This document shows, piece by piece, positions 19,967 to 32,243 of a stretch of 64,000 nucleotides of DNA; within the stretch, counting starts at the first letter, position 1; each line of letters opens with the position of its first letter. The notes under the pieces are model-generated. The model was not told the origin of the DNA. It did not search any database and worked only from the letters and a program-made list of their open reading frames with translations. The DNA comes from Herpomyces periplanetae (lineage: Eukaryota; Ascomycota; Laboulbeniomycetes; Herpomycetales; Herpomycetaceae): positions 186,001 to 250,000 of the forward strand of contig WMKJ01000002.1 of assembly GCA_009733715.1 (NCBI GenBank). Direction: 5' to 3'. Position numbers and translations under genes: made by a program.

Positions 19967-22900
19967 ATGTCTGAATCATTTTTAAATTCAGACACTAGCT
20001 CTGTCATTACGACCGAAGATGAAAGCCTTTACTGTGGCGAAGTAGATCGTGGGGAATCCGCACCCTCGGCTCGTCGTAGACGCTTGGGCGATGACGATGA
20101 TGCCGATATCTACGATGACGATTTGGAAAGTATCGTTAGCCTGGCCACTGGTGCTCCCGATAAGCAGGCTTCTCCTGACACTGAAATTGAACTACCACCT
20201 CATGCTTGCGCGTGCGTACATTCTTACCATTATCTATTTCATTTCTCATTTCCCTCATTTTCATCGCTGCTTCTGCCTGAGATACTTGTCAATCCAGCTC
20301 TTGTTCACTGACTCTTCAATCCCCTTCATTTCATTCTTTCATTCAATTTTCAACGTCATTCACTTTCCAGTTATTGCGGAATTCATAATCCCGCCTGCGT
20401 TGTAAAATGCTTAGCCTGCAGCAAATGGTTTTGCAGCGCTCGGGGCAGCTCCTCATCCTCACATATATTAACCCACCTCGTTCGCGCTCGTCATAAGGAA
20501 GTTCAACTCCATCCTGACTCTTCCCTTGGCGATACCGTACTCGAATGTTACCTATGCGGCACTAAAAACGTCTTTTTGCTAGGCTTCATCCCCGCTAAAT
20601 CTGACACTGTTGTCGTACTTCTTTGTCGTCAACCATGTGCATCAGCATCATCGTGTAAAGATATTAACTGGGATGTGGCTCGCTGGCAACCCTTAATCGA
20701 AGACCGTTGCTTTCTTGAATGGATTCTTCCCTTACCAAGTACTCAGGAGCAATTACGTGCTAGGCACTTAAACTTCCAGGTTTACGTTAAGCTTGAAGAA
20801 CTCTGGAAAGATAATTCTAATGCTACTATTGAAGATTTAGAAAGGGGTTCCATGGTTGACCAAGATCCTGCTCCCGTTTTGTTACATTACGATGATGCAT
20901 TTCAATATCAGAATATTTTTGGTCCCCTTGTTAACATTGAAGCTGACTACGATCGAAAATTGAAGGAAGCACAATCTCAGGATGGTTTAGTTGTACGCTG
21001 GGACTATGGCCTTAATAACAAGCATTTAGCTTCATTTACGCTTCCTAAACTTGAGCTGGGTGATGTTAAGCTAGCGGTCGGTGATGAAATGCGCTTACGC
21101 TATACTGGTGAACTTCGACCTCAGTGGGAAGGTGTAGGATACGTGATTAAGATCCCAAATAATCAATCAGACGAGGTAACAATTGAACTTAAAATTAAAG
21201 GGGATCATAAATCTATTCCGACAGAATGCACGCATAACTTTTGCGCTGATTATGTTTGGAAGTCAACGTCATTCGACCGAATGCAGCTTGCTATGAAAAC
21301 ATTTGCTATGAATGAGCAAAGTGTATCACGTTATATATTCCTGAGATTACTGGGTCATGAGGTCGCTGCGGCTCCAATGAAGACCCAACTTCCGCGCAAG
21401 TTTAGTGTTCCTGGTTTACCTGAGCTAAATGGCAGTCAGATCAATGCAGTGAGAAGCGTCTTGCACAAACCTCTAAGCTTGATCCAAGGACCACCTGGAA
21501 CGGGAAAAACGGTGACTTCTGCGACAATTATTTATCATCTAGCAAAGCTGTCAGGCGGACAAGTTCTCGTTTGCGCACCGTCAAATGTTGCTGTTGATCA
21601 ATTGTGTGAGAGAATCCACCGGACTGGCTTGAAAGTCGTACGAGTTACTGCTAAATCGCGGGAAGATGTTGAATCACAGGTTGGCTTTCTTTCTCTTCAC
21701 GAACAAGTTCGAATGTATGATTCGAACGTAGAATTGACAAAACTCTTGCACTTGAAGAATGAGCTTGGGGAACTATCAAGCCAGGATGAAAAAAAATTTA
21801 AACAATTAGTTCGCGCGGCCGAACGAGAAATTCTTAGTAATGCTGACGTGATTTGTTGTACGTGTGTGGGTGCAGGGGATCCTCGACTGAGTAAATTTAA
21901 GTTTAGAACAGTATTGATTGATGAATCTACTCAAGCGGCGGAACCGGAATGCATGATACCGTTAGTGTTGGGCTGTAAACAGGTGGTGCTTGTTGGTGAC
22001 CATCATCAATTAGGACCAGTTGTTATGAACAAAAAAGCCGCTAAGGCCGGGTTGAATCAGTCATTGTTTGCCCGGCTAGTCAACTTAAAGTGTGTTCCCA
22101 TAAGATTGCAAGTACAGTATCGTATGCATCCATGTTTATCTGAATTTCCGTCAAACATGTTTTATGAAGGATCCTTGCAGAATGGTGTGACAATGCAACA
22201 GAGACTTAGGAATGACATTGACTTTCCTTGGCCTGTACAAGATACACCGCTAATGTTTTGGAGTAACTTTGGCAGTGAAGAAATTTCAGCATCCGGTACT
22301 TCTTATTTGAATCGCACGGAAGCATCTAACGTAGAAAAATTGGTGACAAGGTTTTTCAAGGCGGGTGTTCAACCACAGGACATAGGAATAATAACACCAT
22401 ATGAAGGCCAAAGATCGTTTGTAGTTCAGTCAATGCAAACCAATGGAAGTTTCAAGAAGGAAAATTACAAGGAGATTGAAGTTGCATCGGTAGATGCATT
22501 TCAAGGGCGTGAGAAGGACTTCATTATTCTATCGTGTGTACGATCGAATGACCATCAGGGCATTGGATTTTTATCAGATCCGCGCCGCTTGAATGTTGCA
22601 CTGACTAGAGCGAAGTTTGGACTTGTCATATTGGGAAATCCCAAAGTTTTATGCAAGAATTCTCTATGGAGACAGCTACTAACACACTTCAAACAGCGAA
22701 ATTGCTTGGTGGAGGGGCCACTAAATAACTTACAGCCGTCTCTGCTACAGTTTCCCACGTTCAAGTTTGGCAATGGAACTAGGCAAAAGTCACCTGGTGT
22801 CTACGGCGGAATGAGTAGTGGAGTTGGCGTGGGTAGTGGATCTACGGGAGGAGGATACACAGGAAACGTTACGAGTGGAATAGGTTCGGTTTCAGAGGCT

Positions 22901-23929
22901 AGTTCATCACCGGGGGCAAGGATGAGCGAAGTTAGTGGAAACGCCACGAGGAGTGATACAGGAATGACGGGACAATACGAAGGATGGGAAGAACTTGGAA
23001 ATAGTGCTAACTTATGGTCAGGATTAAGTGGTGGAGCCTTAGGCGGAACGTATTTTCAAAGCTTCCAACACTTTCCCGAAGCATGGCCAGCTCTGGGATC
23101 AGCGACGGGTGGCATTGGTAGTGGCAGTGGAGGGACGGGCAATAGCAGTAGTGGGGTGAAAAATGCACATAGTGGGTGGTTGGCTAATGCGACAAAGCGG
23201 AAGCCAGGTAGTAGTCATAATGATAGTGGGATGGCGAGTAATTCACATTCGGGGAGTTTAGGGAAAGCAGGTGGAGTTGGGGCAAGTAGTGAAGATCATC
23301 ATCGAGGTAATGGAGATGGATCAGGGGTGGAGTGTATGGACGGTACGAGGGAAATGAACGGCCGAGATGAGGGAATGAGTGGGCATGGTGCGGCAGAATT
23401 TGGGGGAGGAATTGCACCGAAGAGGGTTGGTCAAGGAGATAGATTGAAGCGGTACGTGGAATCGATGAACAAAGAAGAGCGAAATAATATCGTAGGCGAT
23501 AAAGGTGGAGGGGTTGGAGGAACGAGTGGTATGGGAAATGGAAGAATGGAGGATTTAGCAGACGGGGGTGGAACCGGTATAGGTGGTGTAAAGAGTATTG
23601 GGGTAGGTGTAAGTAAGATGAAGGTATGCAACGGGGATGATAGTGATATGGAAGAGGTAGAGATGGGTTCTGGTCGTATTTCACCGAGAAGTGGTGGAGC
23701 GAATCGATTTCATAGCAAGAGAAGTGGAAGAAGACGAGGTTGTGGAGGATTGATGGGGACGGGGGAAGGTGGCGGAGGTGGGACTAGGGGAGGACGAGGG
23801 TTGGGAGCAGTAGGATCGAACGGAGGAATTGGATGCCAGGATGGAGAATTTGGAGGAGTAGATGTTGATGATGATGATGCGCAAAGTGTTAGTACAGCGT
23901 TTGCGAGTCAGATTGGATTGGGAGAGTGA
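19967..23929 (+). CDS. UPF1: ATP-dependent RNA helicase Upf1 (nonsense-mediated decay)
   Basis: Two exons (19967-20211, 20371-23929; 159-nt intron with GTGCGT donor), 1267 residues. Upf1 is the central helicase of nonsense-mediated mRNA decay in the cytoplasm. The join rebuilds the first motif of the Cys/His domain ([19 protein letters not shown]), which binds Upf2; the CH domain runs to about residue 235. Domain 1B follows, then the superfamily-1 helicase with Walker A GPPGTGKT (455-462), motif II DEST (599-602), [15 protein letters not shown] and [10 protein letters not shown]. From about residue 870 the protein becomes a roughly 400-residue Gly/Ser-rich tail with RGG-like pieces and an acidic DVDDDDAQS end. 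Core is orthodox; the tail is unusual in size and glycine content. Confidence 0.98.
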
Positions 23930-24845
23930 AGATTGGAGTGAATATTGGGAAGCGTAAGCATATTTTGATCGGTTGGAGCATGAAGAACTGTGAGTGCAGA
24001 TTCGAAAGAGTACAACATGACGCCACGGCAGATGAGTGAGAAGGTCATGATTAATTAGAGAGATAAAAGGAAACGAGAGTTTCGATATTTGGCAACGGCC
24101 GATGCTCGAGCTGGTTGGCTTAGGGCGAGTTGTTTTGAGGTGGGATTGATAAGATTAATGGGAAAGGTAAAATGGCGATGAGAGCGGCATTATCTTATCG
24201 ACAATCAAAGAGAAAGGATGAACGCATCATTGGGCGGCTGAGGAAGAAAGTATGAAAGAAGCAAATTATGGGGGATTATGGAAGGGGGGGGGTGGTGGTA
24301 GTAGAAGCGGGATTTGGAAAAGAGATTGGCAAGCAAGTTTGCGAATGGATGGTGGACGAGTAAAGTTTAGGCTGGATGGGATTTGGGAGAGTGATTACAT
24401 TGATTGTGACAATGGTAGGTTTAACGAGAAAAGAGATTCTGACAAGATTTAACATTGTACATGATCAGACACTGCAAGAGCTTGCTAAGCTTGGGGTTTG
24501 ACGAGAGATACATAATTATTATGGGACAAGTTTATGGGTTGGGTATTCTGTGATCAGGTAAAGCTAAACATAGTGAGTTGTTGAAGTGACTAGTGACAGC
24601 AAACCGGTAAAGATTGCAATCCGAATTTCTTGAGCAGCGCTAATGAGCCAATTGTTTCAGGGTGTTTTAACATTTGATTTACCGGTATATTCCGTGAGCT
24701 AACCAGCGAGGCAGTGATCCAGCCAACCAGTTGATCGGTTTGTCGGTTGGTCGGCAGGTGGTCAGTGTGCCGATGGCTCGGGGTTCGGGAAGTTTGGGGG
24801 AATTGATGGACAGTTAAGGCAAACGCTTTTGCCCTATACCTATGA

Positions 24846-24853
24846 TGACGTCA
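24846..24853. promoter_or_regulatory. CRE palindrome TGACGTCA
   Basis: Perfect CREB/ATF-type octamer inside the purine-rich region; no gene start is near, so function is unclear. Confidence 0.25.
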
Positions 24854-27143
24854 AGGGAAAAAGAAGATTTCGTTAGATTCGATTTAATAGGAGATTCGGC
24901 ATCGGTATTGAGATTGTCATTAGTTAACCGCGTCTAGTGTTCGGCTTGGGATAACTGGGACGATTAGAGGAGTTTGAATGGGGGATGGTTGTTAGGATGA
25001 TGTGAATGAGGGGGGAATTGATGGATGGGCAGGTTGATGGACTGATAGTTTGGTAATGGTAAATTTGATGAAACATTTACGCGGGGGAGGGGAGAGATTT
25101 CAGAGGCTACGGGTGATATTCAAGGCAATATGGGAGAAATTGCCATGGGAATGTTAATGGATGGTACTATTCTAAGTTAGGGTTTTTACGCTATTCTCTC
25201 TTTAACACACCGTTGTCAGTTAATTTGAATGGAAGGGTGTATGAGTTGAATGCGTAATGGGTAGTGCGCTGTTATTATTGAAACGAAATGGGACTCCTCT
25301 CTGGCTAGCGAGAAGAGGAAAAGAAATCAAGTTAATTCATCCATGGCAATGACAGTTTTGCAAGGGTTACGCATCCACCCGAGAGCCGTAGTTTAGAAGA
25401 TTGATCATGGAATGATGAATCCGGGGGAAGGGTAGAGATTTGCTTGTTTGAAAAGGTTGTGTTCAGGTTAACTTGAAATTCAATTAATGGGTGGATGTGG
25501 ATGTGGGAATGAGAGCGAGTGTGAGTGAGTGCGTTGCTTCAGAAAGGTTAGGACCAAGTACATACATAATGAAGGGTAGACGTTGGGGGCGTGTAAAAGG
25601 TCAATTAGGTGGGAGAGCGTAAGTAGGTACGGGGGCGGTACGACAAGAAAGAGTTTTGTGTCATGGTTGGAAGAAAGTGTAGATGAAGGGTGTAATGGGA
25701 TGGAAGAGGTGAAAAGGTGGAAGCGAGGGTAAATTTAAGGTTGCATATGGCAAGTCAGACTAGTGACAGACGGAGGTATTGGTTTGGAGATGTCAAGGTT
25801 TGATGAAACGGGGATTTGGCGGGACAACATAATTGAGGAGATTGGATTATTGAAGGATCTAGTGATTAGAACGAGAGATGAGTGTGAAGGATTTTTCCAA
25901 GGGAGCGGAGAGAAATGGATTATCGCGAGGAAGTTGGTTTTTTTCTGGTTAAGCGCCGCGAAGTAAGTGAAAGTAAGAGCTGCGATGGGAGAGGAGGTTA
26001 TAGTTTTGAGGATATCAACCGAAAAGGAACCAACCAAGAAGGGAGCACGTATGATTGTAGACATGATAATTCTTGGAGTCATTAGCGCGGAGCATTAATC
26101 GTGCGTGCTGTGGAGTCGGTGTAGATGGGGTGATTGGGAGCAAAAATCAATTTGTCAGAGATGCCAAAATGGAACGGTAGCAAGCGATTCCGGGCATGAT
26201 AACTTGAATGGATTGATGGATTGACGGATGGGCCAGCGAACCAACGAGCGCTAAGCGTAATACGGAGCCTCTGGAGGCCGAGTTTGGAGATTTTCCAAGC
26301 TCCACGAATCCTCTTTTCACCCATTCTACCCGCTCGGCCATCGTCCAGACTTACATTTCCCAGATCCAGATCCAGATCCACCAGCAGTAGACCAACAACC
26401 GCTCCATCCTCGTGCACCCCGTCGTGTCGCCGCCAAATACATCTTTTCACCGACTTGTTTGGCCGAGCTGCTCGTCTCGGATCTACTGCCTTATACCTTA
26501 GTTCGCGATGCTGAGTTGACCAGGCTCTCCCCCCGACAAACAGATTCGTAACCAAATGTACACCAACTATCATGATCTACATCAATCTCGCGATACCTTG
26601 GCCCACCTGACCCAGCATCTGCCTGTCTACATCACCGCCATCCAAACTTTTCCCGTTGACTGTGTCCACTTGCGCGAACACAGTCAATTAACCTATCTAT
26701 ATTACTCTTGAATCATTGATTGATACAGTTACCAGTCGACACAACTATCCATATTCCATCAATACACTTTCCACCATCGGACCGCGCGCCCGCCGTCCAT
26801 CCATCCATCTGTTCGTTCGTTCTCTCGTTCGCCATTCTCTCTTTCATCCTTTCATCATCCCCACTATCTTTTGTCTTGACATCTTGATCAAATCTCCTTC
26901 ATTCACTCGGCCTCGGTGTATCGGCTTCTTATCTTATTTTCTCTTCCCGCACCCATCCACATCTCCATCCCCGGATACTTATATTTCCCTCGGCCTCTCT
27001 ATCTTTTATATATATCTTTCATCCATCTCGTAAACTTGATTCATGTAGTCTACCTCGGCTTTTACCGTCGCCATCATCACCATCTCTCTCCCTTGTGCCA
27101 ATTTACCCGCTAAACTAGCCTTCACTATCTTCTTCAATTCATT

Positions 27144-27181
27144 CGTGTGCGTGTGCGTGTCTGCGTGCGTGTGCGTGTGCA
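27144..27181. repeat. GTGTGC/GCGTGT microsatellite
   Basis: Imperfect alternating G-T/G-C repeat of about 38 bp in the leader or promoter of the C2H2 factor. Confidence 0.7.
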
Positions 27182-27529
27182 CTTGCACTTGCTCTTATAC
27201 TCAACGTTTTTCTCCCACGGAAGTTACTTATCCTTTTGTCCGTTTATTTAAACTTGTCCGTTCCCTGTAACCGCTTTTTTCCTACTCTCTAATCTCCCTC
27301 TTCTTCCTTCAAAACGGCCACCACCACGACCACTTAACGCCTTTTCTTCTCCCCTCATTCTTATCTATACCCAACTTCAAAAATTGCTATACACTCCCTC
27401 TCCCAACCGCTGAATCCTTCGTTTCCCTTGTTATACTCTAAATCACTTAATCAAAGCTTTCCTATTTGTGTATACATTTCATCATTATTCCAATTCTTCC
27501 CAATAATTTACTCTGTGTCTCTCTTCCTT

Positions 27530-29626
27530 ATGATTTCGCCTCTCCACTTAAGTCAAACTTTCACTTTCACACCAAACTCGTGCAAATTTAATTCACTTCC
27601 TTCATCCTCTGTCTCTTCAAAATTAATTACTACTTCTCCGCCTCATCTCCCACTCATCTCCAATAATTTTTCCTCTATCAAATCATCCAACTCTTCCTCC
27701 ATGTCTCTCCCACCATTATCCTCATCATTACAATCTCCATCTCACCCTGATTTACCCACTAGATCTTCTACTAATACTTCTATCGTTACCACAACTTCCT
27801 CCTCCTCCTCCTCCTCCTCTTCATCCTCTACAACTACCACTACCAGTCCAGGTATGCTTCTCTTCAACTTCACCTTATCATTTTCCTAGCTGTTCACCAC
27901 CATTTTTACCTTGTGCTCGCCCCACTTTGCTCCCCTCCCCCCCTTGTCACGATCATCCCGATTACTTTACATAACCATGCCCGATCGACACTTTACTCGG
28001 TGATTTTTACCCCTATACACATCCACTTCAACAGCGGGCCCCAGTAGTCTTCCCTTTGCTTTTTCCCATATTACAGCCAACGCTAATATTTCTTAAATCT
28101 TCATAGTCATGTCGCCTGAATATTCCGCTACTACCCTCCCCGCAACCACTACCTCCACCTCCATACCGTCATCCTCTTCTCTCCCTCATCAACTTTTACC
28201 ACAACCCCCCCAATCTCTTCCACAAACTTCATCATCTCAACCTTTACCATCTAAAACTCACTCCCTTCCACTCATTCCAAACTCTCTATCTCATTCAATA
28301 CTAAATTCACCTGCTAATTCACATTCCCAAAATTTCGATTCTGCCCCAGCCTTAACAAATTCTCCCACTCCCGTTTCAAGTGAAAATAACTTTCCTTCCA
28401 CTCCACTTGCTTCTTCATCTCTTCCAAATCAGCCAACCTCCAATCATTCATTTCCTCTACCCAAAAATGATAAACCTCGACCCCACATCTGCCTAACGTG
28501 CACTCGATCATTCGCTCGACTTGAACACTTGAAACGTCATGAACGTTCCCACACAAAGGAGAAACCGTTCGAGTGCCCACAGTGTTCTAGATGCTTTGCT
28601 CGTCGTGATCTATTACTTCGTCATCAGCAGAAGCTTCATCAGTTAACATTTGTCCCAGGTTCAAGTGGTTCTGGACGGGGTAGGCATGCCCGTCGAGTTA
28701 GTACCCCTGCCATATCTTCTTCTACCGTCCTTCCAACAGTTGCATCGTCATCATCTTCCTCTTCATCGTCTAGCTCTGTTTCACGAAATTGGCAAAAATC
28801 TTCCCTTTCAGCATCCAATTCCACTGAGTCTATCCTTTCTACTGTGTCAAATACCGTAGTACCATCCTTGGCAACATCGGCAAACTCAAATGTATTACCG
28901 CGCCCTCGTGCAAATACAATTAGCCATATCGATGCTGATATGGCAATTAACAGTGGAATGCCACTAACATCTACCGAATATACTTCCGCTGCCGTTGCCG
29001 CTGCCGCTGCTGCTTCTTCCTTATCCTTACCGGCCGTTGAAGAACTTCTTAAATCGTTTCCAATTCACCAAGTTAACCATTCTCATCCTGGTTCATCTAG
29101 TCACATTATGTCTGGTTTCGATTATCAATCTTACCCATCCCACAACTCTTTACCAACATTACCCCCTTCGTCTGCCAATCATTCCCATCATCAAGCTACT
29201 TTATTACCCAAATTTGATACAATGCCGTTTAGTTATCCTCTAACCGAGGATCCATTGCTCACTAATTCAGTCCCATCATCAGCTAGTTCATCGGAAAATG
29301 CTGTATTCGATTTTAACAGTGTTTCTTATGGATCAGGTACTCCAGAGTCTCATGCTACACCTAGTCATCCTTCCATGTTTTCACCCCCTCCTGCTCCCGC
29401 GATAACCGTTAACCCTGCACATTTGCACTATCCCCCCGTGACATATCCTCCTCCACCACCCCCCCAGTTTGGCGGATCGTTACCATTCAACGACTTCAAG
29501 TACGATATTAACTCTTATCTTGATTGGCGCAAGTTAGACATGCATTTAAGTATGTTAACGGGTGAACCCAGCGTTATGATTGAGATTGAATCAGAGCAGC
29601 CTCAACCTCCAAGCGAGATGTGTTGA
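27530..29626 (+). CDS. C2H2 zinc-finger transcription factor (Adr1-like fingers)
   Basis: Preferred model: exon 1 27530-27851, a 255-nt GTATGC...TAG intron, exon 2 28107-29626, 613 residues. The join is in phase, but an ATG at 28109 could equally start a 505-residue protein. Exon 1 is almost wholly Ser/Thr/Pro. Two adjacent fingers near 28485-28640 read CLTCTRSFARLEHLKRHERS and CPQCSRCFARRDLLLRHQQK, joined by a TKEKPFE linker. Finger-helix sequences LEHLKR and RRDLLLRH resemble Adr1 and related fungal carbon or stress regulators. The rest is low complexity (Ser, Ala, Pro and His runs). DNA target and pathway cannot be told from sequence. Confidence 0.88.
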
Positions 29627-30339
29627 CTCGTTAACTCGTCCAGTGTCCGCCCACTCTACCTGGATGGGATGGTAGTGTGAAGTTACCATCCGTGTACAAT
29701 TGTGAACTTTATTCGTTCGACTGTACACGTATATATATTTAAACATAAATTCAAGCATTCATACGAGTCTTCCTTTAACGTTCATTTAATATGAGATAAT
29801 CGTATATAACTTGCCTGCTAGTCGATATGCATTTGAACTTGGAAAAACGTACGCGGATATAATAGTGGTGAACTTTTAATGGTTGATATGTCATTGTCGA
29901 CGCATGCTGGTAGATGAATGACATCGGGAATGTGAGGAATTGTGGTCTGAATGAAGGAAAGTTTATTGAATGGTGATGGATTTGCCACCAAAAGCTTCCA
30001 ACCTGACCTAAGAAGTTAGAGTGTGTATTTGTGTGTGGTGTGTGAATAAAAGAGATGCGATAGGATAGAGCTAACGAGACAGCACTCATTGTACGATTTA
30101 GACTTAACCTGTGTATATTTTGCCGTAGAGACTTTTGCATAAACTTGACGAAATGAGCGTTTAATTTTACCGTTGAGATATATATGCAATACATATCAAT
30201 ACAATACTATACTATACAGTACTAAGTTTGGTTGGATGTGATATTTTCCATGTGCCGTGCGCTACACTTTGCTATACCCACTGCACACCTTCCCTCTACG
30301 TCATTCCTCACTCTTCCATCCCATTCGCCCAAACCTCCA

Positions 30340-30347
30340 TGACGTCA
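30340..30347. promoter_or_regulatory. CRE palindrome TGACGTCA (ZIP promoter, distal)
   Basis: Octamer 475 bp before the ZIP ATG, flanked ATGACGTCAC. With the second copy at 30495 it suggests ATF/CREB-type control. Confidence 0.45.
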
Positions 30348-30494
30348 CTCTGCGTATTATATTTTATCCGCACAGTTCACCCTCGCTCACCAGCCACTCG
30401 CAAAAGTGGCGTCGACTCAACCACAGCAAGCGGATTACTAATTTATCCGAACCGTGAACGGGAAATTATCGGCAAATCTCAGACCAAACCAGAA

Positions 30495-30502
30495 TGACGT
30501 CA
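30495..30502. promoter_or_regulatory. CRE palindrome TGACGTCA (ZIP promoter, proximal)
   Basis: Second octamer, 148 bp from the first and 20 bp left of the CACGTGAC site. Confidence 0.45.
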
Positions 30503-30521
30503 AATCTGTAGTAGAACCGGA

Positions 30522-30527
30522 CACGTG
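30522..30527. promoter_or_regulatory. CACGTG E-box (ACACGTGACG)
   Basis: E-box 295 bp before the ZIP ATG and next to the proximal CRE. Confidence 0.45.
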
Positions 30528-30790
30528 ACGAGGGCCAGCGGAAATATTACCGAAACGGGTAAATCGATTGTTCACTTCACCCGACCGTAGCGTTAACTTA
30601 CACACATGAAAGAATAATTCGTTTTAATTTAATCCTCTTAATAATTATTGTACATTGAAGATTTAGGATAAGAGGTTTTTACCAATCTACCTACACACCC
30701 CTCACTCATTAATAAGTGAGCATACTCTTACTCTACCGTCACAAACACACTTGTCTGATTGTTCGCGCCAACGTGAGAGTGTAAGTGTAG

Positions 30791-30808
30791 ACGCGCGCGC
30801 GCGCGCGC
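30791..30808. repeat. Alternating CG tract before the ZIP start codon
   Basis: 18 bp of strict purine/pyrimidine alternation, almost all CG, ending 13 bp before the ATG. Such tracts can form Z-DNA or a GC stem in the leader. Confidence 0.75.
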
Positions 30809-30821
30809 TACGCTCTAATTT

Positions 30822-32243
30822 ATGAAGCGTGTACACGAACACAGAACCACGATGTTCTGGCATCGTTGGGAACGGTGTAACGGCGGGATAAATAAGTTAA
30901 CGAACGCGTGGATAATAAAAGTCATTACACTCATCACAACAGTTAACGTCGTATACTTTCTACCACTGGTGATAATGACCTCAGTATATCTACCCGTTCA
31001 AGTTAACGCAGCAACCCCAACGGAATCTTCCACTTTACCAAAAAATGATTACCCTTCATTATCCTTATCTACTTCGTCTCGCTTTGCCGATATCTTTTTC
31101 CCGTTTACTTCACCCGCTATTAATGCCGTACTTGCGACTACTTACATTAGCGTACCTCCAAATCTTTTACTGGCCTTGTGTCCGCCTAACGTTAACCGGC
31201 GTGCGCTCGGCGTGTTCGTAGCATTTGCCGTCGGCGGATTACTAGGTGATACACTTTTTCACCTTATTCCCGAAATTTTCAACCTCGATACACCCCAGTC
31301 CTTCCCATCGCACAATTTTCCCAGTGTAAGTGATGTTAACCATGATTTTACGCCTAAAAGTAATCATGCTTTACACGCTACCACTACGGCTATACTTGAG
31401 TACCAAAAACGTATGAAACCATTATTACTCGGTGTATTCATTTTTACGGGGTTTTTGGCTTTTTTTTGCGTCGATAAGTTATTGCGTATAGCTTTAAATA
31501 ATGGACATCTTTCTCACGCTCATGCTCACGATGACATTGTTCCGTCGTCTGAATTGACCGTACAAGTCCGTGATAACTCCACTGCTATAGCCCCCGATTC
31601 TACGGCAGGTGTACGTGCACGTAAAAAAAAAGCTAGTGCTACACCGACCGTGCCAACCACGGTCAGTGTACCACAGACTAGTATCCAACAACCCAATACA
31701 GCAAGTTATCTCAACATGTTGGCAGATTTTACGCATAATATCACGGACGGTTTAGCCCTAGCTTCTAGCTTTTATGCTTCACCTGCTCTCGGGGCAACGA
31801 CTACCCTGGCTATCTTTTTTCACGAAATCCCCCACGAAGTAGGCGATTTTGCCTTGCTTATACGCTCTGGTTTGGGAAAACGTTGTGCTTTATTAGCCCA
31901 GTTCGCCACGGCTATCGGTGCTTACCTCGGTACATTTATCGGTATACTGGTTCAACGTGCCGGTGAGAATGAAGCTACGGCTACGTTTTCCTCGTCTCCT
32001 TTACCCACTGCTGTTAACCCTGTGACTCTTTACTTAAATCGTGCCGGTATTGCCTGGAGTGATATACTATTACCCATGTCTACCGGTTCTTTTATCTATT
32101 TAGCTACCGTCATCACCGCTCCCGAACTCTTAGAAGCTTCCCCTTCCCCGCCCTGCGTTTTTCGTGATCTTAAATTATTTATCGCCCAACTTTTTGCTAT
32201 ATCCGCCGGCGCTGCTGTAATGTTTTGGATTTCATTTGTGTAA
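30822..32243 (+). CDS. ZIP-family zinc transporter, KE4/SLC39A7-like
   Basis: Intronless, 473 residues; an ATG at codon 12 is an alternative start. A hydrophobic N-terminal segment (about 21-45) is followed by AVGGLLGDTLFHLIPEIF, a charged loop, TM segment LLLGVFIFTGFLAFF, and a His-rich loop (HLSHAHAHDD). The metal-binding ZIP signatures HNITDGLALA and HEIPHEVGDFALL lie at 31734-31863. HEIPHEVGD is characteristic of the LZT subfamily, whose KE4/SLC39A7 and Yke4 members move zinc across the ER or Golgi membrane. The position of the His-rich loop fits that group. Location and direction of transport are inferred from the family. Confidence 0.93.
   Translation: MKRVHEHRTTMFWHRWERCNGGINKLTNAWIIKVITLITTVNVVYFLPLVIMTSVYLPVQVNAATPTESSTLPKNDYPSLSLSTSSRFADIFFPFTSPAINAVLATTYISVPPNLLLALCPPNVNRRALGVFVAFAVGGLLGDTLFHLIPEIFNLDTPQSFPSHNFPSVSDVNHDFTPKSNHALHATTTAILEYQKRMKPLLLGVFIFTGFLAFFCVDKLLRIALNNGHLSHAHAHDDIVPSSELTVQVRDNSTAIAPDSTAGVRARKKKASATPTVPTTVSVPQTSIQQPNTASYLNMLADFTHNITDGLALASSFYASPALGATTTLAIFFHEIPHEVGDFALLIRSGLGKRCALLAQFATAIGAYLGTFIGILVQRAGENEATATFSSSPLPTAVNPVTLYLNRAGIAWSDILLPMSTGSFIYLATVITAPELLEASPSPPCVFRDLKLFIAQLFAISAGAAVMFWISFV

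Larger units (their letters stand above)
23930..27529. other. Long intergenic region with purine-to-pyrimidine switch
   Basis: The + strand is strongly G/A-rich from the UPF1 tail to about 26050, GC-richer and mixed at 26050-26600, then strongly C/T-rich into the next gene. Long frames in the central part (26082-26573 minus, 26221-26514 plus) overlap each other and match no family I know. A CRE lies at 24846 and a GT/GC repeat at 27144. Confidence 0.6.
29627..30821. other. Intergenic region and promoter of the ZIP transporter
   Basis: Left part is the 3' region of the C2H2 gene; a minus-strand frame at 29775-30194 there has no recognisable domain. The right part, 30330-30821, is a dense promoter with two CRE octamers, one CACGTGAC and an alternating CG tract just before the ATG. 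Confidence 0.6.

Noticed and set aside
26082-26573. 163-codon minus-strand frame with a true ATG
   Set aside because: An opposing + frame overlaps it, composition tracks local GC-richness, and no domain is recognisable; kept as possible but unsupported.
29775-30194. 139-codon minus-strand frame
   Set aside because: Lies in the 3' region of the C2H2 gene; no domain, and no splice or promoter support.
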